Positions 51,604-60,773 of a stretch of 64,000 nucleotides of DNA are shown in pieces. A program made the translations under genes and the position numbers. How positions within the stretch are numbered: position 1 is the first letter of the stretch; each line of letters opens with the position of its first letter. This DNA comes from Proteobacteria bacterium ST_bin14 (lineage in GTDB: Bacteria > Pseudomonadota > Alphaproteobacteria > Sphingomonadales > Sphingomonadaceae). The notes under the pieces were generated by a model. It did no database searches. It had not been told where the DNA came from and saw only the letters and a program-made list of their open reading frames with translations. Where the stretch lies: contig MSXR01000004.1 in NCBI GenBank assembly GCA_002083655.1, positions 1 to 64,000 of the forward strand, given 5' to 3'.

Positions 51604-54294
51604 GTGAGTGCCGCGTTGCCGGTCAGCACCCTGGCGTCAGCGCTGGAACGGGCGCAGGCGCATGCGCCGTTTCTGGCGCATTTGATTGATCGCGAACCCG
51701 TGCTCGCCGGGCAATTGGCAGCGGGTACGCTGGCTGATCCGCTGTCGGTGCGGGTCGATGATCCGGCGGTGCCGGTGGGCGAAAGGTTGCGGATTGAGCG
51801 GCGGCGGCTCGCGCTGCTGGTGGCAGTGGGTGATCTGGCGGGTGGGTTTGATCTGACCGCCGTTACCAAGGCGCTGTCCGATTTTGCTGATTACGCGCTG
51901 AATGCGGCCATTTGCGCTGCGATTGAAGAGCGTACGCCGGGCGCGGCGGCTAGTGGTTTTGCCGCAATCGCGCTCGGCAAACAGGGCAGCCATGAGCTGA
52001 ATTATTCGTCCGATATCGATCCCATCCTGATTTTTGATCCCGCGACCCTGCCGTGCCGCCCCCGCGAGACGCCTGATGATGCCGCCGTCCGCATCGGTCG
52101 CCGGGTGATCGAGCTTCTTCAGGCGCGCGATGCCCATGGTTATGTGCTTCGGGTTGATTTGCGGCTGCGTCCGTCGCCTGAAATTACCCCAATTGTGCTG
52201 GGGGTGGATGCGGCGATTAGCTATTATGAGTCGCAGGCGCTCGCCTGGGAACGCGCGGCGTTTATTCGGGCGCGGGCGGCGGCGGGTGATGTGGCGCTGG
52301 GGCAGCGATTTCTGGCGGCGGTGCATCCTTTTGTGTGGCGGCGCGCGCTTGATTTTGGGGCGATCGGCGAGATTCGGGCCATGTCGCGCCGCATTCGCGA
52401 TCATTATGCGCAGGGGCAGCTATTTGGCCCCGGCTATGATCTGAAGCGCGGGCGCGGCGGCATTCGAGAAGTAGAGTTTTTTACGCAAATTCATCAGCTT
52501 ATCCACGGCGGTCGCGACACCAGCGTTCGCGCGGGTGCAACCTGTATTGCCCTGGGCCAATTGGCGACAGGCGGCTGGATTGATCCGGCCCAAGCCATCG
52601 TCCTGCGCGATGCGTACACGCTGCTGCGGACAATCGAGCACCGCGTGCAAATGGTCGATGATCGCCAGACGCACCAATTGCCGGTGGGGGCAGCGCTCGA
52701 TTCACTGGCGCGGTTGCACGGGGTGGATGATGCCAATGCGCTGCTTGCCCTGCTGCGCCCGCATGTCGAGCAGGTCGGGGCTATTTATGACGGGCTGGAA
52801 CCCGGCGGCGCACCGGCATTGGCGATTGATGGCGATCGGTTGCTGGCGGCATTGGCGGCGGCAGGGTTTGATGCCGGTGCAGCGCAAACGGCGCGCGCGC
52901 GGATCGATAGCTGGCGGGCAGGGGCCTATCCGGCGCTGCGCAGCGGGCCTGCGCGACTGGCGCTGGAAGCGGTATTGCCGGGGTTGATTGATGCGCTGGG
53001 CCAATCGCCAGATCCCGCGGGGGCGATCATCAGGCTCGACCATATTTTGGCGCGGCTTTCGAGCGCGATTAACTTCTTCCGATTGCTGGAGGCGCAACCG
53101 GCACTGGCGCGGTTGCTGGGCGCTATATTAAGCCACGCGCCGACGCTGGCCGATGCGCTGGGGCTGCGGCCGGAACTGCTCGACGGGCTGATCGATTCGT
53201 CGGCGCTCGATCCCGTCGGCAGCGTGGCGGTGCTGGCGGCGGAAATCGCGCCGCGTGCCGACATGGATTATCAGGCGCTGCTTGATCACGCCCGGCGCGT
53301 GGTGGGCGAAAAGCGGTTTGCGCTGGGCGTGCAGATTGTCGCCGGGGTCAGCGATCCGCTGGCGGTCGCATCAGGCTATGCGCGCGTGGCGGAGGCGGCG
53401 ATTGCGGTGATTGTTGCGGCAACCATTGACGAATTTGCGCGACGCCATGGCCGGGTGCCGGACAGTGAACTGGTGATATTGGCGCTGGGCCGGATGGGCG
53501 GCGGGGTGCTGACCCACGCATCCGACCTTGATCTGGTATATTTGTTCACGGGCGATTATCTGGCTGAATCAGATGGCGAAAAGCCGTTAGGTGCAGTGCT
53601 TTACTACAATCGACTGGCGCAACGTGTGAGTGCCGCATTATCGGTGCCGACCGCCGCCGGGCCACTATATGAAATCGACACGCGGCTGCGCCCTTCAGGC
53701 ACGCAGGGCCCGCTGGTCGTCTCCACCGCCGGCTTTGCGTTGTACCAGCAGGAAAGCGCATGGACGTGGGAGCATATGGCGCTCACCCGTGCCCGCCCGG
53801 TGTTCGGATCACCCGGTGCTCGCGCCGCGGTGGCAGATACAATTGCGGCGGTGCTGGCGGGTGCCCGCCCGGCGCGCGATGTGCTGGCCGATGCCGCCGC
53901 GATGCGGGCTGATATGGCAGCCCATAAGCCCCCTGCCGGGCCACTTGACGCCAAATTGCTGCCGGGCGGCCTGGTCGACCTGGAATTTACCGTGCATGCC
54001 GCGCAGCTTATCCACCGCACCGGTTTTGATCCTGATCTTGGCGGGGCAATTGATCAGCTTGTGGCGGGTGGCCTGTTGTCCCCGGCGATGCGCAGCGCGC
54101 ATGATTTTTTGACCCGGTTGCTGGTTACGCTGCGCCTCGTCTCGCCGAACATGCAGCCGCCCGCTGCTGCCACCCAGGCGCTGATCGTGCGCGCGATGGC
54201 GGTCGCTGACTGGGCCGAACTGGTTGCGCTGCTGGATCGGACACGGCAGGAAGTGCGCGAAAACTGGCAACGCATCAGCAAAAAGGCAGCGTGA
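51604..54294 (+). CDS. glnE: Bifunctional glutamine synthetase adenylyltransferase/deadenylylase GlnE
   Basis: An 896-residue enzyme that adds AMP to or removes it from glutamine synthetase according to nitrogen status. Both nucleotidyltransferase domains are visible: GSHELNYSSDIDPILIF in the N-terminal (deadenylylase) half and GGGVLTHASDLDLVYLF in the C-terminal (adenylylase) half, each with the GS-x-SDxD type motif. The GTG at 51604 has GGAA upstream. It overlaps bcp if that starts at GTG 54291. Confidence 0.95.
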   Translation: MSAALPVSTLASALERAQAHAPFLAHLIDREPVLAGQLAAGTLADPLSVRVDDPAVPVGERLRIERRRLALLVAVGDLAGGFDLTAVTKALSDFADYALNAAICAAIEERTPGAAASGFAAIALGKQGSHELNYSSDIDPILIFDPATLPCRPRETPDDAAVRIGRRVIELLQARDAHGYVLRVDLRLRPSPEITPIVLGVDAAISYYESQALAWERAAFIRARAAAGDVALGQRFLAAVHPFVWRRALDFGAIGEIRAMSRRIRDHYAQGQLFGPGYDLKRGRGGIREVEFFTQIHQLIHGGRDTSVRAGATCIALGQLATGGWIDPAQAIVLRDAYTLLRTIEHRVQMVDDRQTHQLPVGAALDSLARLHGVDDANALLALLRPHVEQVGAIYDGLEPGGAPALAIDGDRLLAALAAAGFDAGAAQTARARIDSWRAGAYPALRSGPARLALEAVLPGLIDALGQSPDPAGAIIRLDHILARLSSAINFFRLLEAQPALARLLGAILSHAPTLADALGLRPELLDGLIDSSALDPVGSVAVLAAEIAPRADMDYQALLDHARRVVGEKRFALGVQIVAGVSDPLAVASGYARVAEAAIAVIVAATIDEFARRHGRVPDSELVILALGRMGGGVLTHASDLDLVYLFTGDYLAESDGEKPLGAVLYYNRLAQRVSAALSVPTAAGPLYEIDTRLRPSGTQGPLVVSTAGFALYQQESAWTWEHMALTRARPVFGSPGARAAVADTIAAVLAGARPARDVLADAAAMRADMAAHKPPAGPLDAKLLPGGLVDLEFTVHAAQLIHRTGFDPDLGGAIDQLVAGGLLSPAMRSAHDFLTRLLVTLRLVSPNMQPPAAATQALIVRAMAVADWAELVALLDRTRQEVRENWQRISKKAA

Positions 54295-54296
54295 CG

Positions 54297-54764
54297 ATGG
54301 CACTGAGCGAAGGCGAAAAAATTCCCGATATCGAGCTGACGACATCAAGCGGCGGCAAGGTGAACCTGCGCAACTACACCGGCAAACCGTTCGTGCTGTA
54401 TTTTTACCCCAAGGACGATACGTCGGGCTGCACCCGCGAAGCGCAGGATTTCAGCCAGCATCTCAAAGAGTTCGCTACCCTCGACACCGCCGTGCTTGGC
54501 GTGTCGAAGGATCCGCCCATCAAGCACCAGAAATTCATCGATAAATATGATCTCACCGTGCCGCTGGCCACGGACGACGACAGCAATGCGATGGAAGCAT
54601 TTGGTGTCTGGGTGCAAAAAAGCATGTACGGCAAAACCTATATGGGCATTGACCGGTCGACCTTTCTTTTCGATGCCGAAGGCAAGCTGGCGCGCAGCTG
54701 GCGGCGGGTGAGGGTGCCTGGGCATGCCGTTGAGGTGCTCGAAGCGGTGCGTGATCTGCGCTGA
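54297..54764 (+). CDS. bcp: Thioredoxin-dependent peroxiredoxin BCP, 1-Cys type
   Basis: A 155-residue atypical peroxiredoxin that reduces hydroperoxides. The peroxidatic Cys is in DDTSGCTREAQDF. The residue five positions later, where many BCPs have the resolving Cys, is Gln, so this is probably a 1-Cys form. The ATG at 54297 is chosen; a GTG at 54291 overlaps the glnE stop. The final residues and length are typical. Confidence 0.94.
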   Translation: MALSEGEKIPDIELTTSSGGKVNLRNYTGKPFVLYFYPKDDTSGCTREAQDFSQHLKEFATLDTAVLGVSKDPPIKHQKFIDKYDLTVPLATDDDSNAMEAFGVWVQKSMYGKTYMGIDRSTFLFDAEGKLARSWRRVRVPGHAVEVLEAVRDLR

Positions 54765-55085
54765 TGCGGCGGTAGCCTGCGCAATTTTCGGATGCGAATC
54801 GGGGCTGATTTTGTCCCATTCCCGGCGTTTTGGTCACTGATTCGGTCGAATCGATACCGCAACATTTTCATGCCAAAACGAACGGCGTCCTGATTCGATC
54901 CATAATTAACAATTTTTGAACGATTCGCCGCACGGCACCTTCGGTCCAACCCATGCGGCTTCCCCCGGCCTTGCTGTTCGCAGCGCGGGTTGCAAAGAGG
55001 GACCGTCGACGCAGCGGAGGGGCCGTAAGCGCGACGATAGCAGGGGCCATGTAGGTGGCCCCAGCAATCAGATCGCCGGGGATTC
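54765..55085. other. Intergenic region before the M23 peptidase gene
   Basis: No gene is visible. An AT-rich stretch (ccataattaacaatttttg) lies near 54900-54918, where a promoter may be, and a hairpin ggggcca / tggcccc at 55043-55062 sits just before the coding region, with no T-run after it. It could affect translation of the peptidase gene. Confidence 0.45.
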
Positions 55086-56273
55086 ATGGGTAAGAAAACG
55101 ACGATTTCGATTGCGGATCGCATTGCGCAGGTCCGGAGCCAGTTCAAGACACGGGATTTCATCTTTCACGATGGTCGCGATCTTCGCCGGTTCAGCATCG
55201 GGGGTAACACGCAGGCCGCACTTGCCGGGGTAGCAGGCATCACGCTGTGCTTTTCGGCTTATGGCGTTGCCAATGCCGCAGTGACTGCCGTGCAATTGAG
55301 CGGTGTCCTCCTAACGCCCGCCTCGCCCGAAGTGAAGGTTGCCCAGTTGCAGAATAAACTGGCCACGATGCAGGCCAATCTTGCGGCGGTGAAACATGCC
55401 GCCGAAGTGCATGCCAACCGGGTCGAACAGCGCCAGGCGCTGATCACTGCCGTGCTTGAAGGCAAGAAATCCGGCAAGATCGTGCTGGGCAATGAAACGA
55501 TCGATCCACAAACCGCCGCCATTGCAGCCGATGTCGTCGCACCGTTCAAGCGTGTTGAGCAGCGTCAGCTGTCGATGGCCGTAAAGGCAAAGGCGCTGGT
55601 TGATCAGCGTTACGCGCTTGCCGCAAGCCATGTCCGCAAGCTGGGCATTTCCCCCGAACGTTTCGTTCCCGCCCGTCTGGCGGTGGGCGGACCCTATGAA
55701 CCCGTGGAAGCCGGTGCTGATGCGCCAGACGCCCAGGCAGATATGCAATTCCGGTCGCTGTTCATGACGTGGAAGAAACTGGATTCGCTGGAACGTGGCG
55801 TTATCGCCATTCCATCGACCAAGCCTGTCATCCAGATGAACTTCACCAGCAATTTTGGCATCCGCAGCGATCCGTTCCACGGTACCGCAGCGATGCATGC
55901 CGGGGTTGATATCCCCGGTGCGATTGGCACGCCAATCTATGCCACGGCCGATGGCATCGTGTCGCGGTCTGAACGGGCAGGCGGCTATGGCAATTTGGTT
56001 GAGGTTGATCACGGTCGCGGTATCGCCACCCGCTATGGCCATTTGTCGAAGATTCTTGTCGGCGCAAACACCCGCGTCGTGCGTGGCCAGTTGATCGCGC
56101 TCATGGGGTCAACCGGTCGTTCAACCGGCAGCCATCTTCATTACGAAGTCCGCATTGACGGCCATGCCGTTAACCCGATGCCTTTCCTGCAATCACCGGA
56201 TTTCCTGCGCTCTGTTCAGGATCGCGCACAGGTCAGCACCGGCGGCATTGGCGGTCCGCGCACCAGCAAGTAA
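55086..56273 (+). CDS. M23 family metallopeptidase (LytM domain)
   Basis: A 395-residue cell-wall hydrolase. A hydrophobic segment near residues 40-65 anchors or exports it, a coiled-coil region follows (about 85-185), and the LytM/M23 domain is at about 270-370 with zinc-site motifs HAGVDIPGAIGTPI and HLHYEVRIDG. Proteins of this layout act on peptidoglycan in the periplasm, either directly or as regulators. The ATG at 55086 is used. Confidence 0.9.
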   Translation: MGKKTTISIADRIAQVRSQFKTRDFIFHDGRDLRRFSIGGNTQAALAGVAGITLCFSAYGVANAAVTAVQLSGVLLTPASPEVKVAQLQNKLATMQANLAAVKHAAEVHANRVEQRQALITAVLEGKKSGKIVLGNETIDPQTAAIAADVVAPFKRVEQRQLSMAVKAKALVDQRYALAASHVRKLGISPERFVPARLAVGGPYEPVEAGADAPDAQADMQFRSLFMTWKKLDSLERGVIAIPSTKPVIQMNFTSNFGIRSDPFHGTAAMHAGVDIPGAIGTPIYATADGIVSRSERAGGYGNLVEVDHGRGIATRYGHLSKILVGANTRVVRGQLIALMGSTGRSTGSHLHYEVRIDGHAVNPMPFLQSPDFLRSVQDRAQVSTGGIGGPRTSK

Positions 56274-56404
56274 TTGGGCATTGGCAGTTTTGACCAATTG
56301 GGGGCGTGCGGCTTGCAGGGTCGCGCGCCCTTGCTGAATCTGATGACTACACAACTGCGGATCACGCTGTTGCCGTCATCTCCCCAAGCGCCTATCTGTA
56401 GGGC

Positions 56405-56770
56405 ATGACGATGACCCAAGCCACCACCCAGACCCCCACGCAAACCAGCGACGTGACAATCACCGCCGCTGCTGCGGCCCGTGTTGCCGCAATCGCAGCC
56501 AAGCAGGGCAAGCCAGCGATCCTGCGGCTGGCGGTGGATGGCGGCGGGTGTTCGGGGTTCCAGTATAAGTTTGGTATGGCGGACGATGTCGCGGCGGATG
56601 ACAGCATTGCCGAGTGCGACGGGGTAAAGCTGGTTGTCGATGCGATCAGCCTTGATCTGGTGCGCGGCTGCTCGGTGGATTTTGTCGAGACGCTGGGCGG
56701 CACTGCATTCCGGGTGGAAAATCCCCAGGCCGCATCAGGCTGTGGCTGCGGATCGAGCTTTGCGGTCTGA
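56405..56770 (+). CDS. HesB/IscA/ErpA-family iron-sulfur carrier
   Basis: A 121-residue A-type carrier that delivers Fe-S clusters. The three conserved cysteines are seen in GGGCSGFQYKF and the C-terminal GCGCGSSF. The N-terminus (about 18 residues) is Thr/Gln-rich and longer than in E. coli ErpA. Two ATGs (56405, 56411) are possible starts. It precedes xth by 21 bases on the same strand, a neighbourhood seen in other sphingomonads. Confidence 0.9.
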   Translation: MTMTQATTQTPTQTSDVTITAAAAARVAAIAAKQGKPAILRLAVDGGGCSGFQYKFGMADDVAADDSIAECDGVKLVVDAISLDLVRGCSVDFVETLGGTAFRVENPQAASGCGCGSSFAV

Positions 56771-56791
56771 TCCGCACAGACCCCGTATCCG

Positions 56792-57568
56792 ATGAAAATC
56801 GTCTCCTATAATGTCAACGGCATCAAGGCGCGGCTGCCCCGGTTGATTGAATATCTGGCCGAACAGGCTCCGGATGTCGTTTGTCTGCAGGAATTGAAAT
56901 CCAGCGACGAGACCTTTCCAGAGGCTGATATCCGCGCGGCGGGATATGGCGCGCTATGGCACGGGCAAAAGGCGTTTAACGGCGTGGCGGTGCTCGCCCG
57001 GGGGATTGATCCTATTGAACGGCAACGCGGCCTGGCGGGTGAGCCCGAAGACGAGCAGAGCCGCTATCTTGAGGCAGAGGTGAACGGCGTGATCATCGCG
57101 TCCATTTATCTGCCCAACGGCAATCCGCAGCCCGGGCCGAAATTTGACTATAAATTGCGCTGGATCGATCGGCTGGCGGCGCGCGCGCGTGTGTTGCTGG
57201 CAGAGGAGCGGCCCGTGGTGCTGGCGGGCGATTACAACGTGATCCCCAATGATGACGACTCCTATTCCGTGGCGGCCATGGCCGATGACGCGCTGATGCA
57301 GCCCGAGAGCCGCAGCGGGTTTCGGGCGCTGTTGGCGCAGGGCTGGACCGACGCACTGCGTACCCGGCATCCGCGCGGCGGCGTGTGGACGTTCTGGGAT
57401 TATCAGGCAGGTGCCTGGCAGCGCGATGCCGGCTTCCGGATCGATCATCTGTTGCTAAGCCCGCAGGCAGCCGATCGCCTGATCGATGCCGATGTCGACA
57501 AGGCTTATCGCGGTCGCGAAAAGGCCAGCGACCATGCTCCGACCTGGGCGACGCTGGGCGCGGGTTGA
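56792..57568 (+). CDS. xth: Exodeoxyribonuclease III
   Basis: A 258-residue endonuclease/exonuclease/phosphatase-fold enzyme for base-excision repair at abasic sites. Family motifs: SYNVNGIKARL, CLQELKSSDETFP, YLPNGNP, the metal/active-site LAGDYNVIP and DHAPTWA at the C-terminus (catalytic His in SDHAP). Length matches the XthA type. Confidence 0.96.
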   Translation: MKIVSYNVNGIKARLPRLIEYLAEQAPDVVCLQELKSSDETFPEADIRAAGYGALWHGQKAFNGVAVLARGIDPIERQRGLAGEPEDEQSRYLEAEVNGVIIASIYLPNGNPQPGPKFDYKLRWIDRLAARARVLLAEERPVVLAGDYNVIPNDDDSYSVAAMADDALMQPESRSGFRALLAQGWTDALRTRHPRGGVWTFWDYQAGAWQRDAGFRIDHLLLSPQAADRLIDADVDKAYRGREKASDHAPTWATLGAG

Positions 57569-57712
57569 CCCGGCAGATCGGCTGGGCATCCCGGTGACGC
57601 GGGGCTGATAGGGCCCAGAAGCGCCCTTCACGGGAATTTTGCGAACAATTGGCGTTGTTTCCAAAGAGTCGGTGTATTGCCGTTACAACACAATAAGGCG
57701 GATAGTTTTATC

Positions 57713-57732
57713 TATCTGATAAATAACAGATA
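57713..57732. promoter_or_regulatory. AT-rich palindrome upstream of the small secreted protein
   Basis: tatctg and cagata are exact complements with an eight-base centre (ataaataa), in an AT-rich stretch (57700-57740) with several further TATC/GATA copies. It is 80-100 bases before the gene at 57811, a position suitable for an operator or for UP-like promoter DNA. Confidence 0.4.
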
Positions 57733-57810
57733 AATTATCTGGCATGGTTGATGCAAATGACTTTGTGCGGCGCCAATGAGCGCCGCGTACAAGATCAGGA
57801 GGTTCCCCCC

Positions 57811-58104
57811 ATGTCAGTTCGTACCGCAACAATCCGCACCCTTGCCACGGCTGCCACCGCCGGTGTCGTGGCGACCCTGTTCACCGCGTCGAGCGCCTTT
57901 GCTGCGATTGCCCCGGCAAACACCACCACGGTGGAGGCGCCAGCCCCATTGGCCGCCGCGCCCGCCAAGGCGCAGCAGGGCCAGGACAAGCGCCGCTACT
58001 GTGCTCTCATCGAAATCACTGGTTCGCGGGTCGCGCACCGGATTTGCAAGACGCGCGCCGAGTGGGCCGCGCGCGGCCTTGATGTGGATCATCCTAACGG
58101 CTGA
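57811..58104 (+). CDS. Small secreted protein with C-terminal Cys/His/Arg motif
   Basis: A 97-residue exported protein. The signal peptide (residues 1-31, ending AFA) is followed by an Ala/Pro-rich stretch and a short C-terminal part with RRYCALIEITGSR and HRICKTRAEWAARG, a two-cysteine pattern seen in small sphingomonad exported proteins. A perfect AGGAGG lies eight bases before the ATG. No function is known. Confidence 0.75.
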   Translation: MSVRTATIRTLATAATAGVVATLFTASSAFAAIAPANTTTVEAPAPLAAAPAKAQQGQDKRRYCALIEITGSRVAHRICKTRAEWAARGLDVDHPNG

Positions 58105-58165
58105 TCGACGTCCGGGTTTCAGCATGGGTCGCGGCGGCTCCCCCTAGCCGTCGCGGCCCTGCTGA

Positions 58166-59323
58166 TTACAGCGGGCGGTGGTAGATCTGGTAGATGCGGT
58201 TCACGCTGCCATTGAGCGTTTCGGCGATGGAGCGCATCCCCTGGTTATCGTCCAGAATCCAGCCAATTTCGCCGCGCGAGCCGCCGTAATTCTTCACCGA
58301 CGCCCGGCGAATATATTCGATCATCATAAAGGCCAATTGGCTGGCCATGCGTGACGCCTGCAAATCCTTTATCACGCCCATCAATGGCACCCGCATCGTG
58401 CGAACCTGTGGTTTACGCAGCCATAGCAGCAACTTTGCCCAGCCAAATGGGAACAGCGATCCCTTTAACGGGGCAATCGCCTCGTTCAAATCAGGCAGCG
58501 TAATCATGAACGCGACGGGTTTGCCATCCAGTTCAGCGATCATGATCAGGTCTTCAAAAACGAGCGGTTTCAGCTTTTTGCCAACATCGTCAATCTCTGG
58601 CTGGGTCAGCGGCACGAAGCCCCAATTATCTGACCAGGCGTCGTTCAAAATGTCGACGATCAGCTTTGCTTCCTCGTCAAACCGCTTTTTGTCGACACCG
58701 CGGATGTGGATGCGGGGGTTTTTCTCCCCCGATTTGATGATGCGCTGCACGATCGGTGGAAATTCGACGGTGATGTCCAGTTCATAGGTGAACAGCTGTT
58801 TATACGGCAGGTACCCTGCAGCCTCGATCCAGGGTTGATACCGCGCAGGGTGGTGCCCCATCATCACCGTCGGCGGGTGATCATGCCCTTTGATCAGCAG
58901 CCCGGGTTCTTCCCAGATCGACAGGCTGACGGGGCCCACCGCGCGGGTCATCCCCTGTTTGCGCAACCAATCTTCTGCGGTGTTGATCAGCGCGCGGGCG
59001 ACGGTGGCGTCGGTTGCTTCAAACAGCCCCCAAAAGCCGATACCGGGGCCAAAACCGCGATCCGGCGCCATATCCAGCGCGAGCATGTCAATGTGCGCCG
59101 ATATCCGTCCGACGGGCTTGTCCCCCCGGGTGGCGACGAATAGTTGCGCGCGGGCATGGCTGAACCAGCCGTTTTTCTTCGGATCGATCATCCCGGCAAC
59201 TTCGCTGCGCAGCGGCGGCACCCAGTTCGGATCGTCGCTGTTCAATGCATAGCCGATATCGATAAACGTCGTGCGATCACGGTTCGTGTTGACCGGGCGT
59301 ATCGCGAGTGGATTGCTTGCCAA
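58166..59323 (-). CDS. GNAT-fold acyltransferase-like protein, candidate ceramide synthase
   Basis: A 385-residue protein of the large GNAT-fold family often mislabelled dATP pyrophosphohydrolase. The pattern PNWVPPLRSEVAGM, RAQLFVATRGDKPVGRISA and the middle region MMGHHPARYQPWIEAAGYL are typical. The bacterial ceramide synthase described from Caulobacter belongs, as I recall, to a GNAT-type N-acyltransferase of similar size, and this gene lies within six genes of spt, so N-acylation of a sphingoid base is a reasonable hypothesis. It starts at a TTG with a G-rich ribosome binding site. Confidence 0.7.
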   Translation of the reverse strand: MASNPLAIRPVNTNRDRTTFIDIGYALNSDDPNWVPPLRSEVAGMIDPKKNGWFSHARAQLFVATRGDKPVGRISAHIDMLALDMAPDRGFGPGIGFWGLFEATDATVARALINTAEDWLRKQGMTRAVGPVSLSIWEEPGLLIKGHDHPPTVMMGHHPARYQPWIEAAGYLPYKQLFTYELDITVEFPPIVQRIIKSGEKNPRIHIRGVDKKRFDEEAKLIVDILNDAWSDNWGFVPLTQPEIDDVGKKLKPLVFEDLIMIAELDGKPVAFMITLPDLNEAIAPLKGSLFPFGWAKLLLWLRKPQVRTMRVPLMGVIKDLQASRMASQLAFMMIEYIRRASVKNYGGSRGEIGWILDDNQGMRSIAETLNGSVNRIYQIYHRPL

Positions 59324-59485
59324 GATAACGGCCCCCGTACCGAATGGTTGTAGCGATTATGCCTGTGCAGTCCGTCCTTCGCCCGCGCGTGTCAAGCCGG
59401 GGGCATGTGGGGCGATTGTCGCATTTGCGGCAGGGGCGGGGGCGGGGGGCTGGTATCGCCACCATGCTGCCACTATTTTTGGGCA

Positions 59486-60610
59486 ATGCATGATCCCATG
59501 ACCAACGCCATTTCGCTTGATCGGCGCGAAGCCGACCCTGTTGATGTTCCCGCTGCAGCCCCTGCGGCGAAGCTGCGCATCGCCGATGACATGACAATGC
59601 TGCGCGCGGCGGCTGAATTGACGCGCGACATCACCGCGCCGCGCCCGGCGATTTACTGGACGGATATGATTGCCTCCGTCGTGATCGGCTATGGCGCGCT
59701 GGCAGCCGCGATTGCGCTGACATCACCGGCGCTGGCGGTGCTGGCAGGCGTGGTGGCCGTGCTGGCGCTGTACCGGGCGGGCAGCTTCATCCACGAATTG
59801 ACGCATATCAAGCACAGCGCGGTCCCCGGTTTCCGGTTTGGCTGGAATCTGCTGGTTGGCGTGCCGCTGTTGGTGCCATCCTTCATGTATGAAGGCGTCC
59901 ACAGCCTGCACCATGCCCGCACACGTTATGGTACCAGTGAAGACCCGGAATATCTGCCGCTCGCGCTGATGAAGCCGTGGTCGCTGCCGCTGTTCATCGC
60001 CGCATCGCTACTGGCACCAGTGGCGTTGCTGTTCCGCTTTGGCGTGCTGACGCCGCTGGCCGCAATGTTCCCGGCGGTGCGGCACAAGGTGGTGACGCGG
60101 ATGTCGGCGCTATCGATCAACCCATCATTTGAACGCCGCCTGCCAGAGGGAGAGCTGCTGCGCCAATGGCGGTGGCAGGCCGCTGCGTGCAGTGTGTTCG
60201 CGATTGCGCTGTTGGCGGGCGTGGCAACGGGCGTGGTCCCGCTGCGTGGTTTCCTGATTTTCATGGCGGTCGCTTCTGCCGTTGCGGTGCTTAATCAGGT
60301 GCGCACATTAGTGGCGCATCTGTGGGAGAATGAGGGCGAGGCGATGACCGTTACCGCCCAGTATCTCGACAGCGTCAACGTGCCGCCGCCCGCGCTGTTG
60401 CCCGTGTTATGGGCACCGGTGGGCCTGCGCTATCACGCGCTGCACCACCTGACGCCTGCACTGCCCTATCACTCGCTGGCAGAGGCGCATCGGCGGCTGA
60501 AGGCGGCACTGGACGAAAACTCCCCCTATCACCGCGCCAATCATCCCGGGCTGCCGGGGCTGGTGCGCCGGATTGTCGTGAGCACAATGACGGTGGGCGG
60601 CGCGCGATAG
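59486..60610 (+). CDS. Fatty acid desaturase family membrane protein
   Basis: A 374-residue integral-membrane di-iron enzyme. Three histidine boxes are seen: HELTHIKH near residue 104, HSLHHART near residue 138 and the C-terminal YHALHHLTP near 320, with TM segments between them. Members desaturate or hydroxylate acyl or sphingoid chains. It is divergent from the GNAT-fold gene. The start may be 59486 or 59498. Confidence 0.85.
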   Translation: MHDPMTNAISLDRREADPVDVPAAAPAAKLRIADDMTMLRAAAELTRDITAPRPAIYWTDMIASVVIGYGALAAAIALTSPALAVLAGVVAVLALYRAGSFIHELTHIKHSAVPGFRFGWNLLVGVPLLVPSFMYEGVHSLHHARTRYGTSEDPEYLPLALMKPWSLPLFIAASLLAPVALLFRFGVLTPLAAMFPAVRHKVVTRMSALSINPSFERRLPEGELLRQWRWQAAACSVFAIALLAGVATGVVPLRGFLIFMAVASAVAVLNQVRTLVAHLWENEGEAMTVTAQYLDSVNVPPPALLPVLWAPVGLRYHALHHLTPALPYHSLAEAHRRLKAALDENSPYHRANHPGLPGLVRRIVVSTMTVGGAR

Positions 60611-60773
60611 CGGCGTTGGTTAGGGTGGGGTGGCTTTGCGGCTCCCCGCTCAACGCCCGCAGTTTTTCGTATTTGTTGGCTGGTGATACGCCACAACCAT
60701 TATAATCCGGGGGGGGGCACAAGCTTACGCTGTAGGAGCGCTGGGCAAACTATCGCTCACGCCGCCGTGCCCG

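Noticed and set aside
51590..51625. An EcfG promoter before glnE (GGAAC followed by CGTT).
   Set aside because: The spacing is 15 and the -10 would lie inside the glnE coding region just after its start, so it is probably chance.
54820..54870. A possible tRNA because of a ttcggtcgaatcgat sequence resembling a T-loop.
   Set aside because: No acceptor stem, anticodon arm or CCA-compatible fold can be built around it.
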